A DNA stretch of 64,000 nucleotides from positions 1 to 64,000 of the forward strand of contig CAUJHZ010000030.1 in the NCBI GenBank assembly GCA_963205185.1. The letters are read 5' to 3'. Below are positions 46,722 to 54,702 of the stretch, piece after piece (position 1 is the first letter of the stretch; each line of letters opens with the position of its first letter). The stretch comes from Planctomycetota bacterium. GTDB taxonomy: Bacteria; Planctomycetota; Phycisphaerae; Phycisphaerales; UBA5793. Under the pieces are notes generated by a model. The model was not told the DNA's origin and searched no databases. It saw only the letters and a list, made by a program, of their open reading frames with translations. Both the position numbers and the translations under genes were made by a program.

Positions 46722-47558
46722 GTGACCGAGCAGTCGCCGGAAGTTCGCCAGTCGGCCGTGCAGGTGCTGCACACGCTGCCCGAGTCGCCGCCTCACCCCT
46801 GCGCGTACCTCCCCGGCCACGTGGCGCGCGATCGGGGTTTTGGCGTGCATCGGATGCAGCCGCCCACATGGCAGGCGATGCTCGAATCGGGCTGGCGCCG
46901 TTCGGGCATGACCATCTACGAACCCGCCTGTCCCTTCTGCAGCCAGTGCAAGTCGCTGCGCATCCCCGTTGACGCATTCACGCCAGATCGCACGATGCGC
47001 CGCGTCGTGCGGCTCAACAGCGATCTCGCGACGCGCCTCGTGCCGATCACGATCAGTGACGAGCGCTACGACCTCTATCGGCGCTACGTCAGGCAGCGGC
47101 ACGACGGCATGATGACCGGCTCTCGCCGCGAGTTTGAACTCTTCCTCGGCCAGTCGCCCGTCGATACGTGCGAACTCGAGTTCCGGCTGGACGGCCGGCT
47201 TGTGTGCGTCGGCACGATCGACCGCACGCCCGATGCGTGGAGTTGCGTTTACTGCTACTTCGACCCGGAACTGCCCAGGCGCTCGCTGGGCACGTACAAC
47301 ATCCTCAAGTCCATTGAGTTCTGCGCCCGTCATTGCCCGGCTGGCGCCGAGGCGAGCCTCTACCTCGGCTATTGGGTGGATGGTTCCAAGACGATGGCCT
47401 ACAAGGCGCGTTTTCGGCCGCATGAAGTACTCGATGCCGGCCGCTGGAAACGCGTCGAGCAATCGGTGCCCTGGGATCGCATACCGGTCGTCGAACTCGG
47501 TCCGGCGCTTCGCATTCACGAAGGCTCGGTCTCGAGAGGCGCCTCGTCGTCCTGGTAA
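46722..47558 (+). CDS. bpt: Leucyl/arginyl-tRNA--protein transferase (Bpt/Ate1 family)
   Basis: A 278-residue enzyme that attaches an amino acid (Leu in bacterial Bpt) to proteins starting with Asp or Glu, marking them for ClpS-ClpAP under the N-degron rule. N-terminal Cys-rich part: HPCAYLPGHVARDRGF, then YEPACPFCSQCKSLRIPVD. C-terminal GNAT-like part: LYRRYVRQRH, YCYFDPELPRRSLGTYNI and LYLGYWVDGSKTMAYKARF. The start is GTG at 46722. The 3' end overlaps the convergent der gene by 43 bases. Confidence 0.9.
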   Translation: MTEQSPEVRQSAVQVLHTLPESPPHPCAYLPGHVARDRGFGVHRMQPPTWQAMLESGWRRSGMTIYEPACPFCSQCKSLRIPVDAFTPDRTMRRVVRLNSDLATRLVPITISDERYDLYRRYVRQRHDGMMTGSRREFELFLGQSPVDTCELEFRLDGRLVCVGTIDRTPDAWSCVYCYFDPELPRRSLGTYNILKSIEFCARHCPAGAEASLYLGYWVDGSKTMAYKARFRPHEVLDAGRWKRVEQSVPWDRIPVVELGPALRIHEGSVSRGASSSW

Positions 47559-49033
47559 TCGTCCGGCGCTTCGGCCGGCAGTTCCGCTTCCAGTTCATCC
47601 ATCTCCGGTAATGCCTGTCTGGCGCCGTGCTTGAGGTCGTGCAGCGCCTTGCGCTTGCGGTCGCGAAAGAGCAGGCGGATGGGCACTTCGCTGAAAGGCA
47701 GTTCTTCGCGCAGACGATTGAGCAGGTAGCGCTCGTAGTTGCCATCGAACAGATCGCTGCGATTGACCATCAGCGCGATGGTGGGCGGGTGCACGGCGAC
47801 CTGGCTGACGTAGTAGATCTTCGCCTGGCGGCCGAGGTGCGAACTCGGGCCGCGCTGTTCGAGAATGCGCTGGAACACGGCGTTGAGCGCGCCGGTCGAC
47901 TCGCGGTGCCCCGCCTGCTGGTAGAGGTTGAACGCCATGGCGACCACGTCGCGGACGCCCTCGCCCTTGCTTGCCGAGATGAACACGCACGGCGCGTAAT
48001 CGAGCCCCCCGAGTTCTTTCGTCAGGTAATCGAGATAGTCATCGGGTGTGATCCGCTGGCCCTTGCGGTTGGTGCGGCCGGACGTGAGGTCCCACTTGTT
48101 CACCACGATGACGCAGGGCTTGTAGTGGTTCTGGATTTCCTGCGACAGGTGCTTGTCCACCTGGCTCACCGGCACGGTCGCATCGACGAGCAGCGCGACG
48201 ACGTCGGCCCTGCGGATCGATCGCAGCGCGCGGTGCTGGGAGTAGAACTCGACGTCATTCTGCAGGCTCTTGCTCTTGCGCACGCCGGCGGTGTCGATGG
48301 CGATCATCGCCTGGCCGTCGATCTCGAAGCGCACGTCCACCGAGTCGCGGGTCGTCCCGGCAATCTCGGAGACGATCACGCGCTCTTCACCGGCCAGGGC
48401 GTTGATGAGCGTGCTCTTGCCCGCGTTGCGCTTGCCGACGATGGCCAGCTTCATGACCGGTTCGGCCTCGATGGGGGCGCTGGGCAGGAGGTCGTAGAGC
48501 ATCTCAAAGAACCGCCGGCGGTTGTAACCGTTCAACGCCGAGATCGGCATCGCCGCGCCGAAGCCCAGTTCCGCCGCCTCCGCCGCGTGCGTCTCCCACG
48601 ACTCGGCATCGACTTTGTTGGCGATCAGTCGCACGCGATCCGTGGCCCCCTGTCGGCGGAGCAGTTCCGCCACGGTGCGATCGAGCGGAGTCAGCCCGCT
48701 CTGGGCATCGATCAGAAAGAAGATGTAGTCCGCTTTCTGAATGGCCTGGCCGATCTGGAACTCGACATCTTTGATCAGCGCCTTGGAATCCGCATCGTCC
48801 TCCTCGCCCGAGTAGATGCCGTAGCCGCCCGTGTCGATGATCTCGACCTGCCTTGGCGGCAGGTCGGCCTTTCGATCGGTGGGTGGCTGCACCTCCACGA
48901 CGACCGAAATGCGGTCGCGGGTCACGCCGGGCGTGGGTGCGACGATCGACACCCGGTGTCGGGCGATCATGTTGAGCAGGCTGCTCTTGCCGACGTTGGG
49001 CCGGCCGACAATGGCGATGCGGGTGATGGACAT
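47516..49033 (-). CDS. der: Ribosome-assembly GTPase Der (EngA)
   Basis: A 505-residue protein with two GTPase domains in tandem and a C-terminal KH-like domain. G1 motifs are GRPNVGKSS (near residue 10) and GKRNAGKST (second domain), the latter diverging from the usual GRPNVGKS; NKVD and NKWD are the respective G4 motifs; SALNGY and SASKGE the G5. The C-terminus is acidic (DYQDDEAPLETEPS), an extension beyond E. coli Der. It assists 50S assembly. The ATG at 49033 lies 7 bases after a TACCAT box. Overlaps bpt tail to tail. Confidence 0.95.
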   Translation of the reverse strand: MSITRIAIVGRPNVGKSSLLNMIARHRVSIVAPTPGVTRDRISVVVEVQPPTDRKADLPPRQVEIIDTGGYGIYSGEEDDADSKALIKDVEFQIGQAIQKADYIFFLIDAQSGLTPLDRTVAELLRRQGATDRVRLIANKVDAESWETHAAEAAELGFGAAMPISALNGYNRRRFFEMLYDLLPSAPIEAEPVMKLAIVGKRNAGKSTLINALAGEERVIVSEIAGTTRDSVDVRFEIDGQAMIAIDTAGVRKSKSLQNDVEFYSQHRALRSIRRADVVALLVDATVPVSQVDKHLSQEIQNHYKPCVIVVNKWDLTSGRTNRKGQRITPDDYLDYLTKELGGLDYAPCVFISASKGEGVRDVVAMAFNLYQQAGHRESTGALNAVFQRILEQRGPSSHLGRQAKIYYVSQVAVHPPTIALMVNRSDLFDGNYERYLLNRLREELPFSEVPIRLLFRDRKRKALHDLKHGARQALPEMDELEAELPAEAPDDYQDDEAPLETEPS

Positions 49034-49040
49034 TCTGGTG

Positions 49041-49046
49041 ATGGTA
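49041..49046 (-). promoter_or_regulatory. Putative -10 box of a leaderless der transcript
   Basis: TACCAT on the minus strand, 7 bases before the ATG. No Shine-Dalgarno. Confidence 0.4.
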
Positions 49047-49088
49047 CGCGGAGCGCGGCAGGTGCGGTCCGGAGCCGCGATTCGTGGA

Positions 49089-50306
49089 TTACCGGCTTGA
49101 GGACGTCGCCGCATACTCCTGGCAGATTTCCTGCAGTGCATCGCAGAGCGCATCGACCTCCGCCTCGGTGTTGAAAGCGCCGAAACTGATTCGCGTCGTT
49201 CCGCCGAGGCGATCGGTGCCCAGCGTGCGGTGGGCGAGAGGCGCGCAGTGAAAACCAGCCCGCGTGAGCAGGTGGTACTCGTCTTCGAGGATGGCCGAGA
49301 GTTCGTTGGGCTCGATGCCGTCGATGACGATCGAGAACACGCCGCAGCGGTTCTGGAAGTCCGGCGGTCCGATGAGCCGCAGCCCCGGCATGTCGTCTTC
49401 GTCGAGGCGCTGGAGCATGTGGTTCATGATCTCTTCTTCGTGCTCCCAGAGATGCTCGACGCCGCGCTCAAGAATCCAGCCCACGCCCGCGTGCAGGCCG
49501 GCGATGCCGATGGCGTTGTGGCTGCCCGCCTCGAACTTGTCGGGCATGTTCGAGGGGTGAATGTCGCTCTCAGACAGACTCCCGGTGCCGCCTTCGCGCG
49601 TGGTGCGGATACGGTCTTCGATCCCCGGCCGGATGTAGAGACACCCGGTGCCCAGCGGTCCCATGAGCCCCTTGTGCCCCGGGCAGGCCAACACGTCGAT
49701 ATTCATGGCGCGGACGTCGATGGGCACATGGCCGGCAGTCTGCGCCGCATCGACGAGGAACACAACGTCGCGCTCGCGGCAGATGGCGCCGATCTCGGCG
49801 ATGGGCAGGAGCGTGCCCGTCACGTTTGAGCCGTGGACGATGGCGACGAGCCGCGTGTGGGGCGTGATGGCGCGGGCGATCTCGTCCGGATCGACCATGC
49901 CGGTCTTCGGGTCGCAGGGAATGCGCGTCTGCTCGGTGTCGCCTCGCTCGGCCAGTGCGTTGAGCGGGCGAAGAACCGAGTTGTGCGCCATCCACGTGGT
50001 CACGGCGTGGTCGCGCGTGCCGGGATTGATCAGCCCTTTGATCGCCAGATTGAGCGAATCCGAGCCGTTGAGCGTAAAAATGACGTGTTCTGGCGATTCG
50101 CCGTTGATGAGCCGGTTGATGCGCTCGCGGCACTCGTGCTGGATGCGGCCGGCCTCGCGGGCTTCGGCGTAGCCGCCGCGCCCCGGCGATGCGTCGATCT
50201 CGGTGGCGAAGCGCATCATCGCCTGGTAGACCTCGGGCGGCTTGGGATGGCTCGTCGCCGAGTTGTCGAGGTAGATGCGCGCGCGAGATGGTTCAGCCGG
50301 ATTCAC
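49089..50306 (-). CDS. Cysteine desulfurase / class V aminotransferase (SufS-like)
   Basis: A protein of about 405 residues. IYLDNSATSHPKPPEVYQAM begins the PLP fold-I class V pattern; DAAQTAGHVPIDV holds the cofactor Asp; CPGHKGLMGPLGTG the Schiff-base Lys; and RAGFHCAPLAHRTLGT the sulfur-carrying Cys. It releases sulfur from cysteine for Fe-S clusters or thiolation. Two GTG starts are possible: 50321 and 50306. The second is chosen because a TACAAT box lies at 50312-50317, 5 bases before it. No suf or isc partner genes are nearby. Confidence 0.88.
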   Translation of the reverse strand: MNPAEPSRARIYLDNSATSHPKPPEVYQAMMRFATEIDASPGRGGYAEAREAGRIQHECRERINRLINGESPEHVIFTLNGSDSLNLAIKGLINPGTRDHAVTTWMAHNSVLRPLNALAERGDTEQTRIPCDPKTGMVDPDEIARAITPHTRLVAIVHGSNVTGTLLPIAEIGAICRERDVVFLVDAAQTAGHVPIDVRAMNIDVLACPGHKGLMGPLGTGCLYIRPGIEDRIRTTREGGTGSLSESDIHPSNMPDKFEAGSHNAIGIAGLHAGVGWILERGVEHLWEHEEEIMNHMLQRLDEDDMPGLRLIGPPDFQNRCGVFSIVIDGIEPNELSAILEDEYHLLTRAGFHCAPLAHRTLGTDRLGGTTRISFGAFNTEAEVDALCDALQEICQEYAATSSSR

Positions 50307-50311
50307 GGGTG

Positions 50312-50317
50312 ATTGTA
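50312..50317 (-). promoter_or_regulatory. Putative -10 box of a leaderless desulfurase transcript
   Basis: TACAAT on the minus strand, 5 bases before the GTG at 50304-50306. It lies inside the longer alternative reading frame and so argues for the shorter start. Confidence 0.4.
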
Positions 50318-50366
50318 TCACCGCCCCAGTCGCTTCTGAATGAGGGCGACACCCGAACAGCGGGGC

Positions 50367-53300
50367 TCAGTTCGCGCCCCAGCGCCTCGGCCGCTCCGCC
50401 GGTTCGGGGATGGGGCCGGCGGTCACGCTGCACGACCCCGCCCCGACGGTCTCGCGAATGAACTCCAGCAACGACTCGCTGACTGCGACCTTGATCCGCG
50501 CCGGCTCCAGGACCACGTGCCGGCTGTCGGTGTAGAGATGCAGCCGGACGGGCACCGGCCGGCCAGCGCTGCCGTTGAGACGGGCCTGCCGCTGCAACTC
50601 GCCGTTGAGCATCGCCAGCGTCGCCTCGGCCTGCTCGCCGTCTTCGAGGCTGATCTCGATCGAACCGGCCAGTTCCGAGGCGGCCCGGGCCATGGGGATG
50701 ACCCGATCGACCTTGATGCTCGGTGTGCCGCGCGACTTGTCCACCTGACCGACCAGGAAGAGCATCGCGTGATCCACGAGCGCATCGCCGCACTTGGCAA
50801 ATGTGTCGGAGAACAGCACGCCGTCGATCTGCCCGTGCAGGTCCTCGACCGTGATCATCGCCATCTTCTGTCCTGCGCTGCGGCCGTTGCGCACGAGCAC
50901 CGGCCGCACGCGCGTGAGCATGCCGCCGAGCACGACCTGCGCGCCGTCGTGCAGATCGGGGGCAGTAGCGGACGTGGCTGTGCCGAACGTCTGGAGCTGC
51001 TGCTGGTAGCGTTCGAGCGGATGGCTCGAGACGAAGAAGCCCAGCACTTCCTTCTCGTTCATCAGGGCCTGCTGCAGATCCCACGGCGCCGTGCGAGGCA
51101 GCGGCGTTTCCGTCTTTACTTCGATCGTCGCGCTCGCCGCCGGCGCCTCGCCAAAGCCGAACAGCGAGCCCTGGCCCGAAGCCCGGTCCGCCGCGAGCGC
51201 CTGCCCGGCCTTTACTGCGGCTTCGATGGCTTCGACCATGGCGGAGCGCTGCTCCATGCCGTGCACGGAGTCGAAGGCCCCGGCCTTGATGAGCGCTTCG
51301 ATCGTCGCCTTGTTCACGATCGTGAGCGGCACGCGCTCGCAGAAGTCGTAGAGCGAGCGGTAGGCGCCATGCTTGCCTCGCTCTTCGACGACTGCGGCGA
51401 TGGCTTTCTCCCCGGCTCCCTTCAGGGCGCGCAGACCGAAGCGGACGTGGCCGTGGTTGTGGTCGCGCGGCTCATCCGCGTCGAACACCACGGAAAAGTC
51501 CGACGCCGACAGGTTGATGTCCGGCGGCTGCACGTCGATGCCTGCGTGCCCATCCGGGAACATTGCCCGTCGGCAGTCTTCGAGATACGCAATCCAGTCG
51601 GCGACCTTCTGTGCCTGCGACTCGTAAGTGAGCGTGGCGGCCATGTACTGGTTCGGGAAGTAGGTCTTGAGGTACGCGGTCTGATACGCGACGATGGCGT
51701 AGCCCGTCGAATGGCTCTTATTAAAGCCGTAGCCCGCGAACTTGAGTATGAGATCGAACAGTTCCTCGGCCTTGCGCGCTTCGAGCCCCTGTTTGACGGC
51801 TCCTTCGATGAAGACGGGGCGCTCGGCGTTGATGACCTTCTCCTTTTTCTTGGAGATGGCCTTGATGAGCGTGTAGGCAGCGCGCAGCGGGATGCCGCCC
51901 AGCTCGTGGCAGATCTGCATGACCTGCTCCTGGTACACCATCACGCCGTACGTTTCCGCGGTGAACCGATCCACGATCGGATGCACCTGCGGCACGGGCT
52001 GCTCGCCGTGCTTGCGGCGGTTGTAGTCCGGAATGAGATCCATCGGACCGGGTCGATAGAGTGCGTTCGCGGCGATGAGATCTTCGAGCCGGTCCGGGCG
52101 CATCTCCATGAGCAGTTTGCGCATGCCGCCGGATTCAAACTGGAACACGCCGGCCGTGTCGCCGCGCTGGAAGAGTTCAAACACGCGCGGGTCGTCGTAG
52201 GTCAGCCGCTCGAGATCGAGCGGATCGCGATTGGGGTCGTCGATTCCCAGTGCCGCGCGGATCGCCTCTTCGCTGAGCGATTCGCGGATGAGTTGCTTGG
52301 CCCGCTCGATGATCGAAAGCGTGCGCAGGCCGAGAAAGTCCATCTTCAGCAGGCCGAACTTTTCGACTGTCGGTCCGTCCCACTGCGTGATCGCTTCGCC
52401 TTCGCCGGCCTTGGCGCCCGTCGGGCGCGCCAGGGGGATGATGTTGTCCAGCGGCTGAGTCGCGATGACCACGCCCGCGGCGTGCACGCCCGTGTGCCGC
52501 ACCTGGCCCTCGAGCGCTTTGGCCGTGTCGATGAGGGTCTGGATCTCCGGCCGCGAGTCGTACTCCTTGCGCAGGTCGGGCTCTTTCTCAAGCGCATCGT
52601 CGATGGAGACGTTGAGCCCGTCGGGCACCATGTTGGCCAGGCGCTGCGTCTCGCCGGGCAGCAGGCCGAGCACGCGGCCGACGTCCTTGATTGCCGCCCG
52701 CGCCTTGAGCGTGCCGAAGGTGATGATCTGCGCCACGTGGCCGTACTTCTGGCGCACGTACTCGATGACCGCGCCGCGACCGTCCTGGCAGATGTCGATG
52801 TCGATATCCGGGTACTCGCTGCGGTCGGGGTCGGTGAAGCGCTCAAAGAGCAGGCCGTAGCGCACGGGGCAGGCGTTGGAGAGGCCCAGCACGTAGCCGA
52901 CCATGGTGCCCACGCCCGAGCCGCGCGCGTTGGCGGGGATGCCGCGCTGCCGGGCCCAGTTCACGAAATCCCACACGATGAGGAAGTATGCCGAGATCGA
53001 CTTGTCGGCGAGGATGCGAAGTTCGCGATCGAGCCGCGCGCGGATCTCTTCCGTCACTCCCTCGGGCCCGTAGCGCCAGATCAGGCCCGCATCGCAGAGT
53101 TCGCGCAGCGCCCTGTCGCAGCGCTGTTTCAACTCGTCCGGCGTTTCCTTGTCGCGCATCGCATCAAAGGGCTCGAGGTCGTAACGGGCGCAGAACTCGG
53201 TGTACCACTTCGTCCGGTCGCCTGTGGCGTACTTCAACTTGCCTTTGGGAATGACGGGTTTGACGACGGGCGCGTGGTTCTGGCCCGCGGGAAGCTCCAC

Positions 53301-54173
53301 GTTGCAGCGCTCGGCGATGCGCAGCGTGTTGTGCATCGCCTCAGGGAGGTCGGGGAACAGTTCGGCCATCTGCTCCGGGCTCTTGACGTAGAGATCGCGC
53401 GGATAGCGCAGACGGTTCTCTTCCGACTTCACCTTCGCCATCGAGATGCAGCAGAGCGTGTCGTGCGCATCGTAATCTTCCGCGCGCATGAAGTGCGCAT
53501 CGTTGTCGCACACGAGAGGCAGGTCGAGTTCCCGGGCGAGGCGAACTAGGTGCGGGTTGATGGCGTCCTGCTCCGGCACGCCGTGGCGCTGGAGTTCGAT
53601 GTAGAAGCGCGGCTCGCCGGCCTCATTGGGCTTGAAGACGCGCGCGTGCCACTTCGCCTCCTCCACCGCGGCGTGCCAGTGCGACTCCGTTTCCGGATTC
53701 TGCACGTACCGGAGCAGGTGGTGCGCAACGCTGCTGCCGAGGTGCCCGTTGATGGCGATGAGCCCATCCGCCCACTGTTCGAGCGTGCTCTTATCCATGC
53801 GCGGCTTGAAGTAGAAGCCGTTGAGGAACGAATCGCTCGTCAGTTTGAGAATGTTCCTCCAGCCCTGCTCGTTTTCGGCGAGCAGCACGAGGTGGAAGCC
53901 GCCGTCGGCCACGCCCGTGAACTGCCGGTCGCGCCGATCGCCCGGCGCGACATAGGCCTCGATGCCGAGAACGGGCTTGATGCCGGCTTCCTTCGCCTTG
54001 GTGTAAAACTCGACGGCGCCGAACACGTTGCCGTGATCGGTCATGGCGACGGTGTCCATGCCGAGTTCACGCACGCGCTGAACCAGTTTGTCGATGCGGT
54101 TCCCGCCGTCGAGCAGGCTGTACTCGGTGTGCAGGTGCAGATGAACAAATTGCGGCGGGTTCTGTTTGGTCAT
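50367..54173 (-). CDS. dnaE: DNA polymerase III alpha subunit
   Basis: A 1268-residue C-family polymerase. PHP domain at the N-terminus (FVHLHLHTEYSLLDGG, AMTDHGNVFGAVEF), then the palm with catalytic Asp residues in YPDIDIDICQDGRG, the fingers/tandem HhH (FNKSHSTGYAIVAYQTAYLK), and a C-terminal OB-fold and tail. The length is near that of typical bacterial DnaE1. The start at 54173 is preceded by a TACGAT box 7 bases upstream and gives the conserved MTKQNPPQFVHLHLHTEY; the frame further upstream has no homology. It is the replicative polymerase. Confidence 0.96.
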   Translation of the reverse strand: MTKQNPPQFVHLHLHTEYSLLDGGNRIDKLVQRVRELGMDTVAMTDHGNVFGAVEFYTKAKEAGIKPVLGIEAYVAPGDRRDRQFTGVADGGFHLVLLAENEQGWRNILKLTSDSFLNGFYFKPRMDKSTLEQWADGLIAINGHLGSSVAHHLLRYVQNPETESHWHAAVEEAKWHARVFKPNEAGEPRFYIELQRHGVPEQDAINPHLVRLARELDLPLVCDNDAHFMRAEDYDAHDTLCCISMAKVKSEENRLRYPRDLYVKSPEQMAELFPDLPEAMHNTLRIAERCNVELPAGQNHAPVVKPVIPKGKLKYATGDRTKWYTEFCARYDLEPFDAMRDKETPDELKQRCDRALRELCDAGLIWRYGPEGVTEEIRARLDRELRILADKSISAYFLIVWDFVNWARQRGIPANARGSGVGTMVGYVLGLSNACPVRYGLLFERFTDPDRSEYPDIDIDICQDGRGAVIEYVRQKYGHVAQIITFGTLKARAAIKDVGRVLGLLPGETQRLANMVPDGLNVSIDDALEKEPDLRKEYDSRPEIQTLIDTAKALEGQVRHTGVHAAGVVIATQPLDNIIPLARPTGAKAGEGEAITQWDGPTVEKFGLLKMDFLGLRTLSIIERAKQLIRESLSEEAIRAALGIDDPNRDPLDLERLTYDDPRVFELFQRGDTAGVFQFESGGMRKLLMEMRPDRLEDLIAANALYRPGPMDLIPDYNRRKHGEQPVPQVHPIVDRFTAETYGVMVYQEQVMQICHELGGIPLRAAYTLIKAISKKKEKVINAERPVFIEGAVKQGLEARKAEELFDLILKFAGYGFNKSHSTGYAIVAYQTAYLKTYFPNQYMAATLTYESQAQKVADWIAYLEDCRRAMFPDGHAGIDVQPPDINLSASDFSVVFDADEPRDHNHGHVRFGLRALKGAGEKAIAAVVEERGKHGAYRSLYDFCERVPLTIVNKATIEALIKAGAFDSVHGMEQRSAMVEAIEAAVKAGQALAADRASGQGSLFGFGEAPAASATIEVKTETPLPRTAPWDLQQALMNEKEVLGFFVSSHPLERYQQQLQTFGTATSATAPDLHDGAQVVLGGMLTRVRPVLVRNGRSAGQKMAMITVEDLHGQIDGVLFSDTFAKCGDALVDHAMLFLVGQVDKSRGTPSIKVDRVIPMARAASELAGSIEISLEDGEQAEATLAMLNGELQRQARLNGSAGRPVPVRLHLYTDSRHVVLEPARIKVAVSESLLEFIRETVGAGSCSVTAGPIPEPAERPRRWGAN

Positions 54174-54180
54174 TGTCAGG

Positions 54181-54186
54181 ATCGTA
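54181..54186 (-). promoter_or_regulatory. Putative -10 box of a leaderless dnaE transcript
   Basis: TACGAT on the minus strand, 7 bases before the ATG. No Shine-Dalgarno. The 196-base divergent gap to the next gene holds no other obvious feature apart from a TGCACTGSC direct repeat (near 54245 and 54270). Confidence 0.4.
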
Positions 54187-54358
54187 GCGGGCTCGAAGTC
54201 AAGGGAAGGGGAGGGAGGCAGGGAACACCACATATCGCCGCGCTTGCACTGGCCAACCACTATCGCAAGTGCACTGCCTGATGGCAAGCAAGCGACAGGT
54301 TATCCAGAGGCAATCGCCGTGTTTCTCGGCCTGGCCGAATGCCGCCGCCGGCTTTCCC

Positions 54359-54364
54359 TATGAT
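54359..54364 (+). promoter_or_regulatory. Putative -10 box of a leaderless transcript
   Basis: TATGAT 5 bases before the ATG at 54370. No Shine-Dalgarno. Confidence 0.45.
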
Positions 54365-54369
54365 CCGGT

Positions 54370-54660
54370 ATGCGTTTCGAGTATTCGTCCTTCAGCACCG
54401 ATCGCCTGCGGCGGGTGCACCAGCGCGTCGCCGCCCAGCCGAACTGGGTCGTTCGCGCGGCCCTGATGACTTTTCTGCTGATCATCCTGCTGCCGATCGT
54501 GCTGCTCGTGCTGGTCGCGTTTACGCTGGCGATCCTGGTCTTCGGCGTGCTCGGGCTGGTGCATCGGTTGACCGGCCTCTTTCCCGGCCGCCACGGACCG
54601 CTGGGCGATCGCGGCAACCAGGGCAGGCGCAACGTCACGGTCCTGCCGCGCCAGAGTTGA
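54370..54660 (+). CDS. Small membrane protein
   Basis: A 96-residue protein. A basic N-terminus (RLRRVHQRVAAQPNWVVRA) is followed by one long or two short hydrophobic segments (about 32-66, AALMTFLLIILLPIVLLVLV and on) and a Gly/Arg-rich tail. No family is recognised. It is divergent from dnaE. Confidence 0.55.
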   Translation: MRFEYSSFSTDRLRRVHQRVAAQPNWVVRAALMTFLLIILLPIVLLVLVAFTLAILVFGVLGLVHRLTGLFPGRHGPLGDRGNQGRRNVTVLPRQS

Positions 54661-54686
54661 TCGCCCGGCCGTCCCGTCTGCCCCGC

Positions 54687-54692
54687 TACACT
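54687..54692 (+). promoter_or_regulatory. Putative -10 box of a leaderless transcript
   Basis: TACACT 10 bases before the ATG at 54703. No Shine-Dalgarno. Confidence 0.35.
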
Positions 54693-54702
54693 GACGCCGG
54701 GC

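Noticed and set aside
50340-53549. 1069-codon open frame on the plus strand
   Set aside because: It lies entirely antisense to dnaE. In GC-rich DNA, the reverse frame of a real gene is often open; the translation is Arg/His-rich with no motifs.
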